Assembly: GCA_002423895.1 (NCBI GenBank)
Contig: DIOL01000011.1
Span: forward strand, 94,150 to 158,149
Source: Bacteroidales bacterium UBA5515
GTDB lineage: Bacteria; Bacteroidota; Bacteroidia; Bacteroidales; P3
Direction of reading: 5' to 3'
Length of the DNA: 64,000 nt
Part shown: positions 54,768 to 63,646 of the stretch, in pieces
How positions within the stretch are numbered: position 1 is the first letter of the stretch
Layout of the letters: every line of letters starts with the position of its first letter
The notes under the pieces: model-generated
Told to the model about the DNA's origin: nothing
The model's input: only the letters and a program-made list of their open reading frames with translations
Databases searched by the model: none
Program-made: the position numbers and the translations under genes

Positions 54768-57260
54768 ATGAAAAAAATTCTGTTCATATTTATCGCAATT
54801 CTTGTTTTCTCAAGTGTTGCAATGGCTCAACGCTATACCATAAAAGGAAAAATTCTTGATGCAATTTCAAAAGAAAAGCTTCCTTACAGTTCAATTTCCC
54901 TTCACTACAAAACCGATACGCTGGGAATTTACAAGGGTATAATTGCTGATACGAACGGGAATTTTGAAATTAAAAATGTAAAGAAGAGGGATATGATTTT
55001 GAAGGTTAGTTTTGTGGGATATAAGCCTTTTAGAAAAGAAATAGGTGTTTTGGAATTTGACAAAGAGAAGGTTTTGAACCTGGGAGATTTATTTATGGAA
55101 CTATCTGGAGAACTCGCTGGAGTGGAAATAACAGCAAAAATAGAAAGAATAATTGTTGATGATGACAAGCTGACTATGAACGTTGATGAACAGTTAGCAG
55201 CAACAGCAACAAGTGCATTTGACCTTTTGAAGAGGGTCCCAGGCGTTTTCATAGATAAGGATGATAACCTAACTCTCAATGGTAAATCGGGAGTTTTGTT
55301 TCAATATAATGGAAGAGATTTACGAATGGAATATAAGAGTGTGGTTGACTTATTAAAGAGTATGACGCCTGACCAAGTGGAGCGTTTTGAGGTTTTATCA
55401 AATCCTGGCGTCAGATATGATGCAGAAGGAACGGCAGGAATAATCAACATTAAGATAAAGAAAAATCAAAACTATGGAATTAATGGATCGGTTTGGGGAA
55501 GAGCATCCTATCAAACAATGCTTAACTACTATGGTTCCATGAGCTTAAGCTATGTTGATGATAAATGGACAACATCCTTAGGATTCTCACCAATGAAATG
55601 GGGATCAAGGGGTACATCAAGAGATGAAAGATACACTGCAAAAGGAGTAGGTGACACAGTACTATTCAAAACTGAGAGTGAAGATGAGTGGCAATGGCTT
55701 AACAATAATATATACTTAAACGCATCCTATCTCATCGATACAACCCGCACAATAGGCTTTAATCTCTATGGTTCCTTTGGAGGAAATCCAGAGATAAATA
55801 ATGAAAATCCCTATTTGATATCTTCTTATCCCAACTATAATCAAGTAGATTCCTCATACCTTGCAGGAAGATCATCAATAACCAAACGCCGTAGTATAGG
55901 TTTTGGAATGGACTATGTTAAGAAGCTCGACACATTAGACAGCAAGTTTATGTTAGACTTTTCTTTTAGTCATAATTCCGATATAAGCAATTCCGAAAGC
56001 TGGAATAAATATTACATAGGTGACCTTAACACCATACTTGACAGAGAAGAAGGATTTAGAAGAAAAGACCTTTCTCCAGATAATGATTTAAGTTTTAGAG
56101 CCGATTACTACAAGCCATTTACCAAAACAATGAAACTTGAAACAGGAATAAAAACCTATTTCTCATTTAGCGATAATGACTACAGAAGTGAACAATTAGA
56201 TACATTAACTGGAAATTACGTTAATGTTCCAATGGAAACAAACCACTTTAAATACTTTGAAAACATTAACTCACTCTATGCTTCATTCTCCAATACCTTT
56301 AAGAAAAAGCTCAATGTAAGAGTTGGAATACGTCTTGAGCAAACCAATACTAAGGGGCATCAATATGTTTTAGACAGTATAGACAAAAGAAGTTATTTTG
56401 ATATATTCCCCAACTTAAGGCTTAATTATAAGTTTAAAGACGACAACCAACTAACACTATCCTACTCCTATAGAATATCAAGACCTTGGTCAGGTAGTTT
56501 GAATCCTTTTATGCAAAAGAGTTCAGAATATTCCTATTCAACAGGTAATCCTTATCTTAATCCACAATATTCTAACTCTATATCCCTATCACATTCTTGG
56601 AAATACATGCTCTTTACCAGCATTTCCTATTCCCACACTAAAGATGATATAAATTGGATCAGGACACCATTGGACTCTAATTTTGTTGGATATAACCCAT
56701 TGGCACTAATGTCTTCTTCTGTTAATTTTGGTTCTTCTCAAAATATAGACTTTAATATTAGCTTCAATAAAGAGTTCTATAAATGGTGGAGTTTTAGAGC
56801 TTCCGCTGGAGCAGATTTCTCACAAATTTTATCTTCTCCCAATGAGTTAGACATTAATAGAGAGAGTTGGAGTTATAATGCAAGTTTAAGTTCTGACTTC
56901 ACACTTCCAAAGAAATGGCGTTTAGGATTCTACTATTATTTCCGTTCAAGTTCAATGTATGGACTAAGCACAAGCAGTTCCTACCAAGACCTTTCGATTA
57001 ATGTTTCCAAAAGTTTCTTCGATGAAAAATTAGGTTTGACTATAAGTGTTGATGACTTTATAAACATCAATAAAATGTATAGTGAAACAGTATATCGTAA
57101 TACAATATCAAAGAGTTGGAATTCATATCAAGGGCCACAAGTTGCCCTTTCTCTACGTTATCGTTTTGGAAAATACTACAAGAATAAACAAGTATCAAAA
57201 CCAAGTGTAGAAAGCTTTGATGATAGAGTAGGAGGTGGTTCTCCTGGAGGTGGAAGATAG
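54768..57260 (+). CDS. outer-membrane beta-barrel family protein (TonB-receptor-like), second paralogue
   Basis: An 830-aa paralogue of the preceding barrel gene, of identical length. The signal peptide ends at SVAMAQ. The regulatory-like domain (RYTIKGKILDAISKEKLPYS), plug (AFDLLKRVPGVFIDKDDNLT, RYDAEGTAGIINIKI) and long barrel are aligned with the first copy; the barrel ends in LRYRFG and a Gly-rich tail (GGGSPGGGR) follows. Conserved pairs such as LTLNGKSGVLFQYNGRDLRM show the relationship clearly. A TAAATTTG box at 54706-54713 is 54 nt upstream, so it probably has its own promoter. Confidence 0.88.
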   Translation: MKKILFIFIAILVFSSVAMAQRYTIKGKILDAISKEKLPYSSISLHYKTDTLGIYKGIIADTNGNFEIKNVKKRDMILKVSFVGYKPFRKEIGVLEFDKEKVLNLGDLFMELSGELAGVEITAKIERIIVDDDKLTMNVDEQLAATATSAFDLLKRVPGVFIDKDDNLTLNGKSGVLFQYNGRDLRMEYKSVVDLLKSMTPDQVERFEVLSNPGVRYDAEGTAGIINIKIKKNQNYGINGSVWGRASYQTMLNYYGSMSLSYVDDKWTTSLGFSPMKWGSRGTSRDERYTAKGVGDTVLFKTESEDEWQWLNNNIYLNASYLIDTTRTIGFNLYGSFGGNPEINNENPYLISSYPNYNQVDSSYLAGRSSITKRRSIGFGMDYVKKLDTLDSKFMLDFSFSHNSDISNSESWNKYYIGDLNTILDREEGFRRKDLSPDNDLSFRADYYKPFTKTMKLETGIKTYFSFSDNDYRSEQLDTLTGNYVNVPMETNHFKYFENINSLYASFSNTFKKKLNVRVGIRLEQTNTKGHQYVLDSIDKRSYFDIFPNLRLNYKFKDDNQLTLSYSYRISRPWSGSLNPFMQKSSEYSYSTGNPYLNPQYSNSISLSHSWKYMLFTSISYSHTKDDINWIRTPLDSNFVGYNPLALMSSSVNFGSSQNIDFNISFNKEFYKWWSFRASAGADFSQILSSPNELDINRESWSYNASLSSDFTLPKKWRLGFYYYFRSSSMYGLSTSSSYQDLSINVSKSFFDEKLGLTISVDDFININKMYSETVYRNTISKSWNSYQGPQVALSLRYRFGKYYKNKQVSKPSVESFDDRVGGGSPGGGR

Positions 57261-57317
57261 ATTAACTATTAACTAAAAAGAAAAAGACATACTAATAATA
57301 ACTCAAAAAATAAAACT

Positions 57318-58499
57318 ATGAAGAGATTAATCATTTCTATTATACTAATTATACCATTATTTTCTTTTGCTCAAGAAATAATGTATAGCGGTGTTCTTAT
57401 AGATAAGGAAGACAAAACAACAATTCCTTTTGCATCCATTTGGCTTGAAGGAAATACTTATGGAGTTATGAGCGACGATAGGGGTAAGTTTTCTTTAAAA
57501 TTAAGAAAAGAGAATGATACAATTGTAATTAGAGCTTTTGGATATAAACTTCAAGTTGTAGAAACAAAGAAAAATAAGAAGGAGAATAAAATAATGCTTA
57601 TTCCTCTTAAAACAACTCTTCCAGAAGTTAATGTTGAAGGAATGGGGCCAAAGGCAATTCTTACTAAAGCATTAAGGAGTGTTGATGAGAATTTTCTTAA
57701 GAAAGAAACCTTCTATTTGAATATGGAAAGTTTAATGAAAAAGAAAATAAACGATAGTCTGGTATATCTTCGTTGGGATAATGATGTTTATGAAAGAAGG
57801 AGTATTTTAGGGTTGAAACTACTTTTACCAAATTATTCGAATAATCAATTTATTAGTAATGAAGAAAAATATCATTTTAATTATATGAGTTTCTCTATTG
57901 ATGATATTGTGTATTATTATATGGCTTATATTCTTAATTCTAAATTTATGGCTAAGGGATTGGAGGGTCAAAAAAATGATTTAAACTTTGGCTATTCAAT
58001 GAAAATTATTATGCAGGATAGTATTGAAAAGGAATATATTGTTTCTTTGCATCAGAAAAAGGAATTGAATAATGCATTTTCATCTGTTCAATTACCTAAG
58101 ACTATAAAATTCTTTATTGATGCAGAAACTATGGTTATCACTAAAATTGAATCGTTTTTGGATAAATCAAAACCAAGAGCGTTTTTTGATAAAAAGAAAG
58201 GGAAGTTTGAGGTAAAAGAACATATTGTTGTTGTTAATTTTAGAGTTTTAGATGGTAAATATTTTCTTGCTAATTGTTTTAGCAAGGTTATATTTAATAA
58301 TGATCGGGAGGATGTAAAGGAAAAGAATAGTTTTTTGGATTCAATCAAGAAAGACGACTTAAATGAAGAGGTTATAATTTACAATACAAAGCAAATGAAG
58401 ATTAAACCAGATAAGTTTGAGAAAATTAAAAGTAATAAAACAATTCTACCTATTGAGGAGTTAAAAGAAAAAGAAATTTTTGAAGCAATTTTAGATTAA
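57318..58499 (+). CDS. CarboxypepD_reg-like exported protein
   Basis: A 393-aa protein with a signal peptide (MKRLIISIILIIPLFSFAQ). The first domain (MYSGVLIDKEDKTTIPFASI to about residue 105) is the same type of carboxypeptidase regulatory-like fold found at the N-terminus of the two barrels upstream. The rest (about 110-393) is rich in Lys, Asn and Phe and not recognised, though the DNFLKK- and YLRWDNDVYERRS-like stretches recall DUF5686-related proteins without the barrel. It follows the second barrel gene after 57 nt. Confidence 0.7.
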   Translation: MKRLIISIILIIPLFSFAQEIMYSGVLIDKEDKTTIPFASIWLEGNTYGVMSDDRGKFSLKLRKENDTIVIRAFGYKLQVVETKKNKKENKIMLIPLKTTLPEVNVEGMGPKAILTKALRSVDENFLKKETFYLNMESLMKKKINDSLVYLRWDNDVYERRSILGLKLLLPNYSNNQFISNEEKYHFNYMSFSIDDIVYYYMAYILNSKFMAKGLEGQKNDLNFGYSMKIIMQDSIEKEYIVSLHQKKELNNAFSSVQLPKTIKFFIDAETMVITKIESFLDKSKPRAFFDKKKGKFEVKEHIVVVNFRVLDGKYFLANCFSKVIFNNDREDVKEKNSFLDSIKKDDLNEEVIIYNTKQMKIKPDKFEKIKSNKTILPIEELKEKEIFEAILD

Positions 58500-58520
58500 T
58501 AAACAAAAGATAAATATAAT

Positions 58521-59186
58521 ATGGAAGTAAAGATTGAAGAGACTTGGAAAGAGGTTTTAAAGGAAGAGTTTGAAAAGGATTATTTTGTTAACCTTACTTC
58601 TTTTGTACGTCAAAAATATAAGGTAAAAACAATATATCCAAAGGCTTCAAACATTTTTAATGCCTTTAATTTATGCCCTTTTGATAAAGTAAAGGTTGTA
58701 ATTCTTGGTCAAGACCCCTATCATGAACCAAATCAAGCTCATGGTCTTTGCTTCTCTGTTTTAGATCCAACACCAGCACCACCATCATTAAAGAATATAT
58801 TTAAGGAAATTAATCTTGATTTAGGAATTGAAACTCTTCCACAAGGTGACTTGTCAAGATGGGCTTCACAAGGTGTTCTTTTGCTCAATGCAACACTAAC
58901 AGTTGAGGCTCATAAGGCAGGCTCTCATCAAGGCAAGGGTTGGGAAGAGTTTACCGATAGTGTAATATTAAATTTGGCAAATAGAAAATCAGGATTGGTA
59001 TTCTTGCTTTGGGGCTCTTATGCACAAAAGAAAGGAGAGTTTATTGATCCAACAAAACATTTATTGTTAAAATCTGTTCACCCTTCACCTCTTTCAGCTC
59101 ATAGAGGTTTCTTTGGGAATCATCATTTCTCTCAAGCAAATAATTATCTAATTGCTCAAGGACAGTTGCCGATAGATTGGAAATAG
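58521..59186 (+). CDS. ung: uracil-DNA glycosylase (family 1)
   Basis: A 221-aa enzyme that removes uracil from DNA. The catalytic water-activating motif is VVILGQDPYHEPNQAHGLCF, with the Asp in GQDPYH. The Leu intercalation loop is HPSPLSAHRGFFG and the uracil-specific Asn is in LLLNATLTVEAHKAGSH. Length and motifs are complete. It follows the CarboxypepD_reg-like gene after 21 nt and is convergent with atpB, 7 nt apart. Confidence 0.97.
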   Translation: MEVKIEETWKEVLKEEFEKDYFVNLTSFVRQKYKVKTIYPKASNIFNAFNLCPFDKVKVVILGQDPYHEPNQAHGLCFSVLDPTPAPPSLKNIFKEINLDLGIETLPQGDLSRWASQGVLLLNATLTVEAHKAGSHQGKGWEEFTDSVILNLANRKSGLVFLLWGSYAQKKGEFIDPTKHLLLKSVHPSPLSAHRGFFGNHHFSQANNYLIAQGQLPIDWK

Positions 59187-59193
59187 AAGAAGA

Positions 59194-60288
59194 TTATTTA
59201 TTTACAATTTCTCCATGCTCAACTTCTGCATGTTCTTCGTGAGACATTCCGAAATAAATTGCAGAAAGTAGAGTGAAAACATAAGCTTGGATGTATGCAA
59301 CAAGAACTTCCAAAAGAGTCATAAATATTGCAAAAAGGAATGGAACGAAAGAAACTCCATAACCTATTGCCACACTTTTAGCACCAAAGATAAAGATTAT
59401 TGAAAGGAAGCCTAAAATAATTATATGTCCTGCTGTTATGTTAGCAAACAAACGAATCATAAGAGCAAAAGGTTTTGTAAACATACTTAGTATTTCAACA
59501 ATTGGCATAATTGGAAGAGGGAACTTAAGCCACCAAGGAACTCCGGGCATATTTATAATATGTTTGAAGTAGTTTTTGTTAGCAGTGAACTGAGTGATGA
59601 AGAAAGTAAACAAAGCTAAAACCATAGTTACAGCAATATTTCCAGTAAGATTAGCACCACCAGGGAAGAAAGGAATTAATCCCATTATGTTTGAAAGGAA
59701 AATAAAACAAAAGGCAGTAAGAAGATATGGCATAAATTTCTTATAACGCTTCTTGCCAATGGAAGGAATTGCAATATCATCACGAATAAATAAAATAAGA
59801 ATTTCCACTAAGTTTTGAACACCCTTAGGAGCTTTGCCTTGTTGTTTGAATGCAACCTTCTTTGCTCTAAACACAACCACAATCATAATTAAGGCAACAA
59901 TAATAAGCATCATCACGTTTTTGGTTATTGAAAAATCAAGTGGTGCCTTTCCATTCCATTTACCATTTTCATCAACACAAATAATCTTTCCTTTTGCTTT
60001 TTCTCCATCTCTTTCAACATTTCCCAAACGATAACCCTTGTAAGTAGCATGACCATGTTCAAACTTGCTTGACATAAAAACATCAAGTCTTCCTTCATTA
60101 ATTAAAATAACAGGTAAAGGAATTGCTACATCTTTATCCTTATAGGTTAAAATATGCCAAGAATGATCATCAACAATATGTCCTAAAATCATTTCACCTG
60201 GATCAAAAGGCTTGTTTTCACTGCCAGAAGCAAAGGAGCTAAAATTAAAGCTAAAAAGTATAGTGACTAATATTAATATTCTTTTCAT
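59194..60288 (-). CDS. atpB: F0F1 ATP synthase subunit a
   Basis: A 364-aa subunit a. The Bacteroidota-type N-terminal extension begins with a signal peptide (MKRILILVTILFSFNFSSFAS) and a soluble stretch of about 110 residues, then about six membrane helices. The essential Arg is in FALMIRLFANITAGHII, and QAYVFTLLSAIYFGM closes the channel half. I use the ATG at 60288, because the promoter's -7 box lies at 60323-60316 and a start at 60318 would be inside it. No atpE, atpF or other subunit genes adjoin it. Confidence 0.93.
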   Translation of the reverse strand: MKRILILVTILFSFNFSSFASGSENKPFDPGEMILGHIVDDHSWHILTYKDKDVAIPLPVILINEGRLDVFMSSKFEHGHATYKGYRLGNVERDGEKAKGKIICVDENGKWNGKAPLDFSITKNVMMLIIVALIMIVVVFRAKKVAFKQQGKAPKGVQNLVEILILFIRDDIAIPSIGKKRYKKFMPYLLTAFCFIFLSNIMGLIPFFPGGANLTGNIAVTMVLALFTFFITQFTANKNYFKHIINMPGVPWWLKFPLPIMPIVEILSMFTKPFALMIRLFANITAGHIIILGFLSIIFIFGAKSVAIGYGVSFVPFLFAIFMTLLEVLVAYIQAYVFTLLSAIYFGMSHEEHAEVEHGEIVNK

Positions 60289-60315
60289 AAACATTTTTCT
60301 ATCTCTAACGAAGGG

Positions 60316-60347
60316 CAAATTTAGAAAATTATTTTCATTAATTCGAA
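60316..60347 (-). promoter_or_regulatory. promoter of atpB
   Basis: On the minus strand, TTCG (60347-60344), 20 nt, TAAATTTG (60323-60316). A strong -7 box; it decides the atpB start at 60288 or 60294. Confidence 0.65.
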
Positions 60348-60454
60348 TAAAAAAAGGAAATTTCTAAAACCCAATTTCCAAATACTATTCTCTAAATGTT
60401 GTAATATCTATCTCAAAACCCTAAATCATTAGAATCCTTGCTGTAAAAAAACAA

Positions 60455-60487
60455 AAAAGCAAAGAGAATAACCCTCTCTTTGCTTTT
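60455..60487. terminator. intrinsic terminator between atpB and the barrel-protein operon
   Basis: AAAAGCAAAGAGA (60455-60467) pairs perfectly over 13 bp with TCTCTTTGCTTTT (60475-60487), with A and T runs at the base so that it can act in either direction. It most likely ends the operon at 63.0-60.5 kb. Confidence 0.85.
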
Positions 60488-60531
60488 ATACCATAAAGTA
60501 TTTCTTTTAATTCTTAATCAATTCTATTTAT

Positions 60532-61209
60532 CTAAAAGTTATATCCTAAAGAAAAGTACATACAAATATCAGGATAGTCATATTCAAAATAGAAATTTTC
60601 TGTAGTATTTTTAGGGTGATTATTATAGCCAAAATCACAAGAAAGAGTAAAGGAATATTTGTTATAGAAAGCAGTTAAACCTACATTGCCACCAAAACCT
60701 AAATAAAAATCATCATAAAAATAATAATCAATTGGAAATTCTGGAGGAGTGTTTATTAAAATATTACTTGTATAATCTCTTTTTTCATTTGTTCTTGCAA
60801 ACATAGTATAGGAAACATAAGCACCTATCTGTGGTTTTAAGTTAAATTTATCATTTATTGTAATCTTGTAAGTGAAAAGCAAAGGAAATTCTAATTGATA
60901 GTTGTAATGTACTCCTTCAAAAAAATATTGGTCTACAGGGAGACAAAAATATACATTCTCAGGTGGAAAATAACCTTCTGCTTTTGTTCCTTTATCAGCA
61001 AAATACACTCCAGGGACGAAAGAAAATTTAGAAGAACCAATTGGGATATCAGCAACCGCTCCTATATGAATGCCTGGTTTGAATTGATAAACAGATTGAG
61101 CAGAATAATATGTTGATAAAGTCATCCCTGCTCTAACTCCGTATTTGGTTTGTGCTATTGAAACTATGCTTAATAGAATAAGTGCAACTAAAATGAATAT
61201 TTTTTTCAT
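60532..61209 (-). CDS. outer-membrane beta-barrel protein (porin family)
   Basis: A 225-aa protein with a signal peptide (MKKIFILVALILLSIVSIAQ) and eight or so amphipathic strands, starting TKYGVRAGMTLSTYY and ending YPDICMYFSLGYNF. This is the layout of small outer-membrane barrels of the OmpW/PF13568 type. The role is unknown. It is 11 nt downstream of a T9SS cargo gene and appears to be the last member of that operon. Confidence 0.8.
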   Translation of the reverse strand: MKKIFILVALILLSIVSIAQTKYGVRAGMTLSTYYSAQSVYQFKPGIHIGAVADIPIGSSKFSFVPGVYFADKGTKAEGYFPPENVYFCLPVDQYFFEGVHYNYQLEFPLLFTYKITINDKFNLKPQIGAYVSYTMFARTNEKRDYTSNILINTPPEFPIDYYFYDDFYLGFGGNVGLTAFYNKYSFTLSCDFGYNNHPKNTTENFYFEYDYPDICMYFSLGYNF

Positions 61210-61220
61210 AGTTATTTATT

Positions 61221-62117
61221 TTAATTCTTAATAAGTTTCTTTCTAATATATCCTTTATCAGTACTAACTCCAATTATATAAACTCCTTTTGAGAAAGATG
61301 AAATATCAAGAGTTTTTTCCTTTGCTTTTAGATTGTTTTGATAAACCTTTTGACCGAGAGAATTAAATACTTCCATAGAATTAATAAAGCTTTCTGAACT
61401 TATATTTACTTCTTTGCTTGCAGGGTTTGGATAAATGTTTATTGAAATATCTTCTGAAATGTTTTCAATTCCCATTAGAGGGGTTATACAATCATCTCCT
61501 CCGTGAGAATAATTGGAATAGAGTAAATCTCCATTATAAATATAGCAGCGAGTATTACCCCAATCTTCAGCAGTATTGGTGTGGAAAGGATAATATATTC
61601 CTTCATAATTGCCTATTCCTTCAATCCATATAGCTGCCATTAGTCCATTAGTTAGAATTGTAAACTCTCTTCTTTGTATTCCATTATAATTAATAGTATC
61701 TATATCTTCAACTTGAAAAATTATATCAGGATAATCAGAGTCATAAAGTGTATCTCCAACAGAAAGAGAAAAATCATAAATCATTTTATTTGTTACTCCT
61801 GCTCTATAGAACACTTGTCTTTGTGAATTTTCTCTTATCCCTCCTATACAGGTGGCTGTTGTAGAATCAAATTCACTACTTGTAAATGAATAAAGCTTTT
61901 TATAGGTTTCATTCTCAATTATTGTATCTTCATCAGTAAGAGCATATCTTCTAAATCTATATGCTTCATCATCATGTCCGTAATAACCTGCATCACAAGT
62001 CCAAATCTGAATACCTGGCTTTACTAAAGGTATATACTCGTAGTCTTGTGCATTAAGATTGAATGCTGTTAAGGAAATAACTATTCCTAAAACTAATTTA
62101 AAAACATGTGTTTTCAT
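61221..62117 (-). CDS. T9SS type A sorting-domain protein, paralogue 1
   Basis: A 298-aa secreted protein. The signal peptide ends at FNLNAQ (about 24). The N-terminal domain begins DYEYIPLVKPGIQIWTCDAG and is shared with the neighbour at 62.1 kb; its fold is unknown. The C-terminal sorting domain has ISINIYPNPASKEVNISSES, EVFNSLGQKVYQNNLKAKEK and FSKGVYIIGVSTDKGYIRKK. It is 14 nt from its paralogue and 11 nt from the barrel gene, so the three are likely one operon. Confidence 0.88.
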   Translation of the reverse strand: MKTHVFKLVLGIVISLTAFNLNAQDYEYIPLVKPGIQIWTCDAGYYGHDDEAYRFRRYALTDEDTIIENETYKKLYSFTSSEFDSTTATCIGGIRENSQRQVFYRAGVTNKMIYDFSLSVGDTLYDSDYPDIIFQVEDIDTINYNGIQRREFTILTNGLMAAIWIEGIGNYEGIYYPFHTNTAEDWGNTRCYIYNGDLLYSNYSHGGDDCITPLMGIENISEDISINIYPNPASKEVNISSESFINSMEVFNSLGQKVYQNNLKAKEKTLDISSFSKGVYIIGVSTDKGYIRKKLIKN

Positions 62118-62131
62118 CTCTATTATTTATT

Positions 62132-63043
62132 TTAATTTTTAATAAGTTTCTTTCTAATATATCCTTTCTCAGTATTTACTCCAATTGTATAAACTCCCTT
62201 TGAAAGAGAATAGATATCAAGAGTTTTTTCCTTTGCTTTTACATTAGTTTGATAAACCTTTTGTCCAAGGGAATTAAATACTTCAATAGAATTAATAGTG
62301 TTTTCAGAACTAATATTTACTTCTTTGCTCGTTGGGTTAGGATAAAGAGTTATTGAATTATCTTCTATTAATATATCAGTAAGTCCTGCAAAAGGATTTC
62401 TGCAATTTGTTCTATCTTCAGCTATATATTGTAAATCTCCATTATGTTCATAGCAAAGTAACTTTCCATTTCCTCCTCCTATTACAAATCTTAATAAAAT
62501 ATTAAACATTAGTCCAAGATCATTTCCAATTCCTTCGATATACTTACATACTTCGAATCCTGTATCATACATTCCTAAACTTAATCGTCTTCTTTTTATA
62601 TTATTAATTTCAATTGTATCAATATTAATAATAGTAACAAAGAGGGAAGAAGGTGGAATATGAAACGTATCTCCAACATCTAAAGAGAAATCACAAATCA
62701 ATCCATTAATCCAACCCTCATTATTATAACCTACTTTACCTTTATAAAAAACTTGCTTTTGAGCATTCTCTCTTAATCCACCAATACACTCAGCAGTTAA
62801 TGAATCAAAAACTGAATCTTGAAACCAATAAAGTTTTTTATATCCTACTCCTTCTATTATTGTATCCTCTTCGGTTAGAGCAAACTTGTTATAATGTTGG
62901 TAGCCTTCCGTTGTTGCAGTAGTTGTCCAAATCTGCAAGCCTGGTTTAACTAATGGAATATACTCGTAGTCTTGTGCATTAAGGTTAAACGCAAATAAGG
63001 TAAAGAATAATCCTAAAATTAATTTATAAACTATTGTTTTCAT
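62132..63043 (-). CDS. T9SS type A sorting-domain protein, paralogue 2
   Basis: A 303-aa paralogue of the preceding gene. The signal peptide ends in FNLNAQ, followed by DYEYIPLVKPGLQIWTTTAT. The inner part is diverged (about 40-60 percent by eye) but keeps ECIGGLRENAQKQVFYKG. The sorting domain ends SLSKGVYTIGVNTEKGYIRK. Duplicated surface or secreted proteins with different interiors could bind different ligands; no ligand is known. It is the first gene of the operon. Confidence 0.88.
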   Translation of the reverse strand: MKTIVYKLILGLFFTLFAFNLNAQDYEYIPLVKPGLQIWTTTATTEGYQHYNKFALTEEDTIIEGVGYKKLYWFQDSVFDSLTAECIGGLRENAQKQVFYKGKVGYNNEGWINGLICDFSLDVGDTFHIPPSSLFVTIINIDTIEINNIKRRRLSLGMYDTGFEVCKYIEGIGNDLGLMFNILLRFVIGGGNGKLLCYEHNGDLQYIAEDRTNCRNPFAGLTDILIEDNSITLYPNPTSKEVNISSENTINSIEVFNSLGQKVYQTNVKAKEKTLDIYSLSKGVYTIGVNTEKGYIRKKLIKN

Positions 63044-63057
63044 TGCTGATATTTATT

Positions 63058-63155
63058 TTAATTTTTAATCAATTTCTTTCTAATATATCCTTTATCAGTA
63101 CTAACTCCAATTATATAAACTCCGAACTTATATTTACTTCTTTACTTGTTGGGTT
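63058..63155 (-). pseudogene. remnant of a third T9SS cargo paralogue (sorting-domain fragment)
   Basis: On the minus strand the fragment encodes NPTSKEVNISS and then, after an internal deletion and in a different frame, GVYIIGVSTDKGYIRKKLIK followed by Asn and a stop. These are two pieces of the sorting domain of the genes at 61.2 and 62.1 kb. The middle of the domain and the whole N-terminal part are gone. The last stretch is almost identical to paralogue 1, which implies a recent duplication or gene conversion before decay. Confidence 0.85.
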
Positions 63156-63363
63156 ATAGTATAGGTAATTATAAATAAAAGCAATCATAAGGCTTATAAT
63201 TTTCGGCAAACTTATAACAAATGATTAATAAAAGCAAATTAATTGGAAATTATTATATGCTAAATTTTTTAATATCTATTTCAAGACCAAAAATCCTTAG
63301 TTTATAGTCTTTCAAAAAACCAAATATATAAAGTCTTTTCCTTTTTAAATTAAGTTTAAAACT

Positions 63364-63517
63364 AACTAAATAAGGATTAGAAATAATTAAATAAGGAGTT
63401 GATTTAATATAATGGCATTATAATGTCAGTATAATGCCATTATACTTATGGTTTAATGGCATTATAGTTTTGGTTTAATGGCATTAAATGGAGAATATAA
63501 TGGCATTATACTGAGAT
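63364..63517. repeat. 22-bp near-palindromic intergenic array H1
   Basis: Seven consecutive 22-nt units start at 63364, 63386, 63408, 63430, 63452, 63474 and 63496 with no indel. Units 3-7 share the near-palindrome TATAATGGCATTATA, followed by a 7-nt linker that is different in each unit. Units 1-2 share TAAATAAGGA at matching positions instead, the class of array A. Bases 63160-63363 between the pseudogene and the array are AT-rich with no feature I can name. Confidence 0.9.
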
Positions 63518-63544
63518 TAACTTAAGGTTTAGTGAGATTGAAAG

Positions 63545-63607
63545 CCTGTCTTTTTAGTTTATAGTCTTGTTTTTCAGGTTGTAAAGCTTGTTTAATTTCA
63601 AGTATAT
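63545..63607. repeat. 21-bp periodic intergenic array H2
   Basis: Three consecutive 21-nt units start at 63545, 63566 and 63587, the last two with CTTGTTT at the start and the first with CCTGTCT. They continue the block after a 27-nt gap from array H1. Short and degenerate, so less certain than H1. Confidence 0.5.
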
Positions 63608-63646
63608 TTATCTTAGATTTTTTTGCGTAAATTCTATGTTTTTTGG

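Noticed and set aside
51828..57260. SusCD-type polysaccharide utilisation locus
   Set aside because: The barrels resemble TonB-dependent receptors, but no SusD-like lipoprotein or glycoside hydrolase is present.
59194..60318. atpB start at 60318
   Set aside because: The promoter's -7 box at 60316-60323 overlaps that codon; the downstream ATG gives a clean signal peptide.
63408..63517. CRISPR array
   Set aside because: The repeats are palindromic and regularly spaced, but the period is 22 bp and linkers are only 7 nt, far shorter than the 60-75 bp CRISPR period. No cas genes are in the window.
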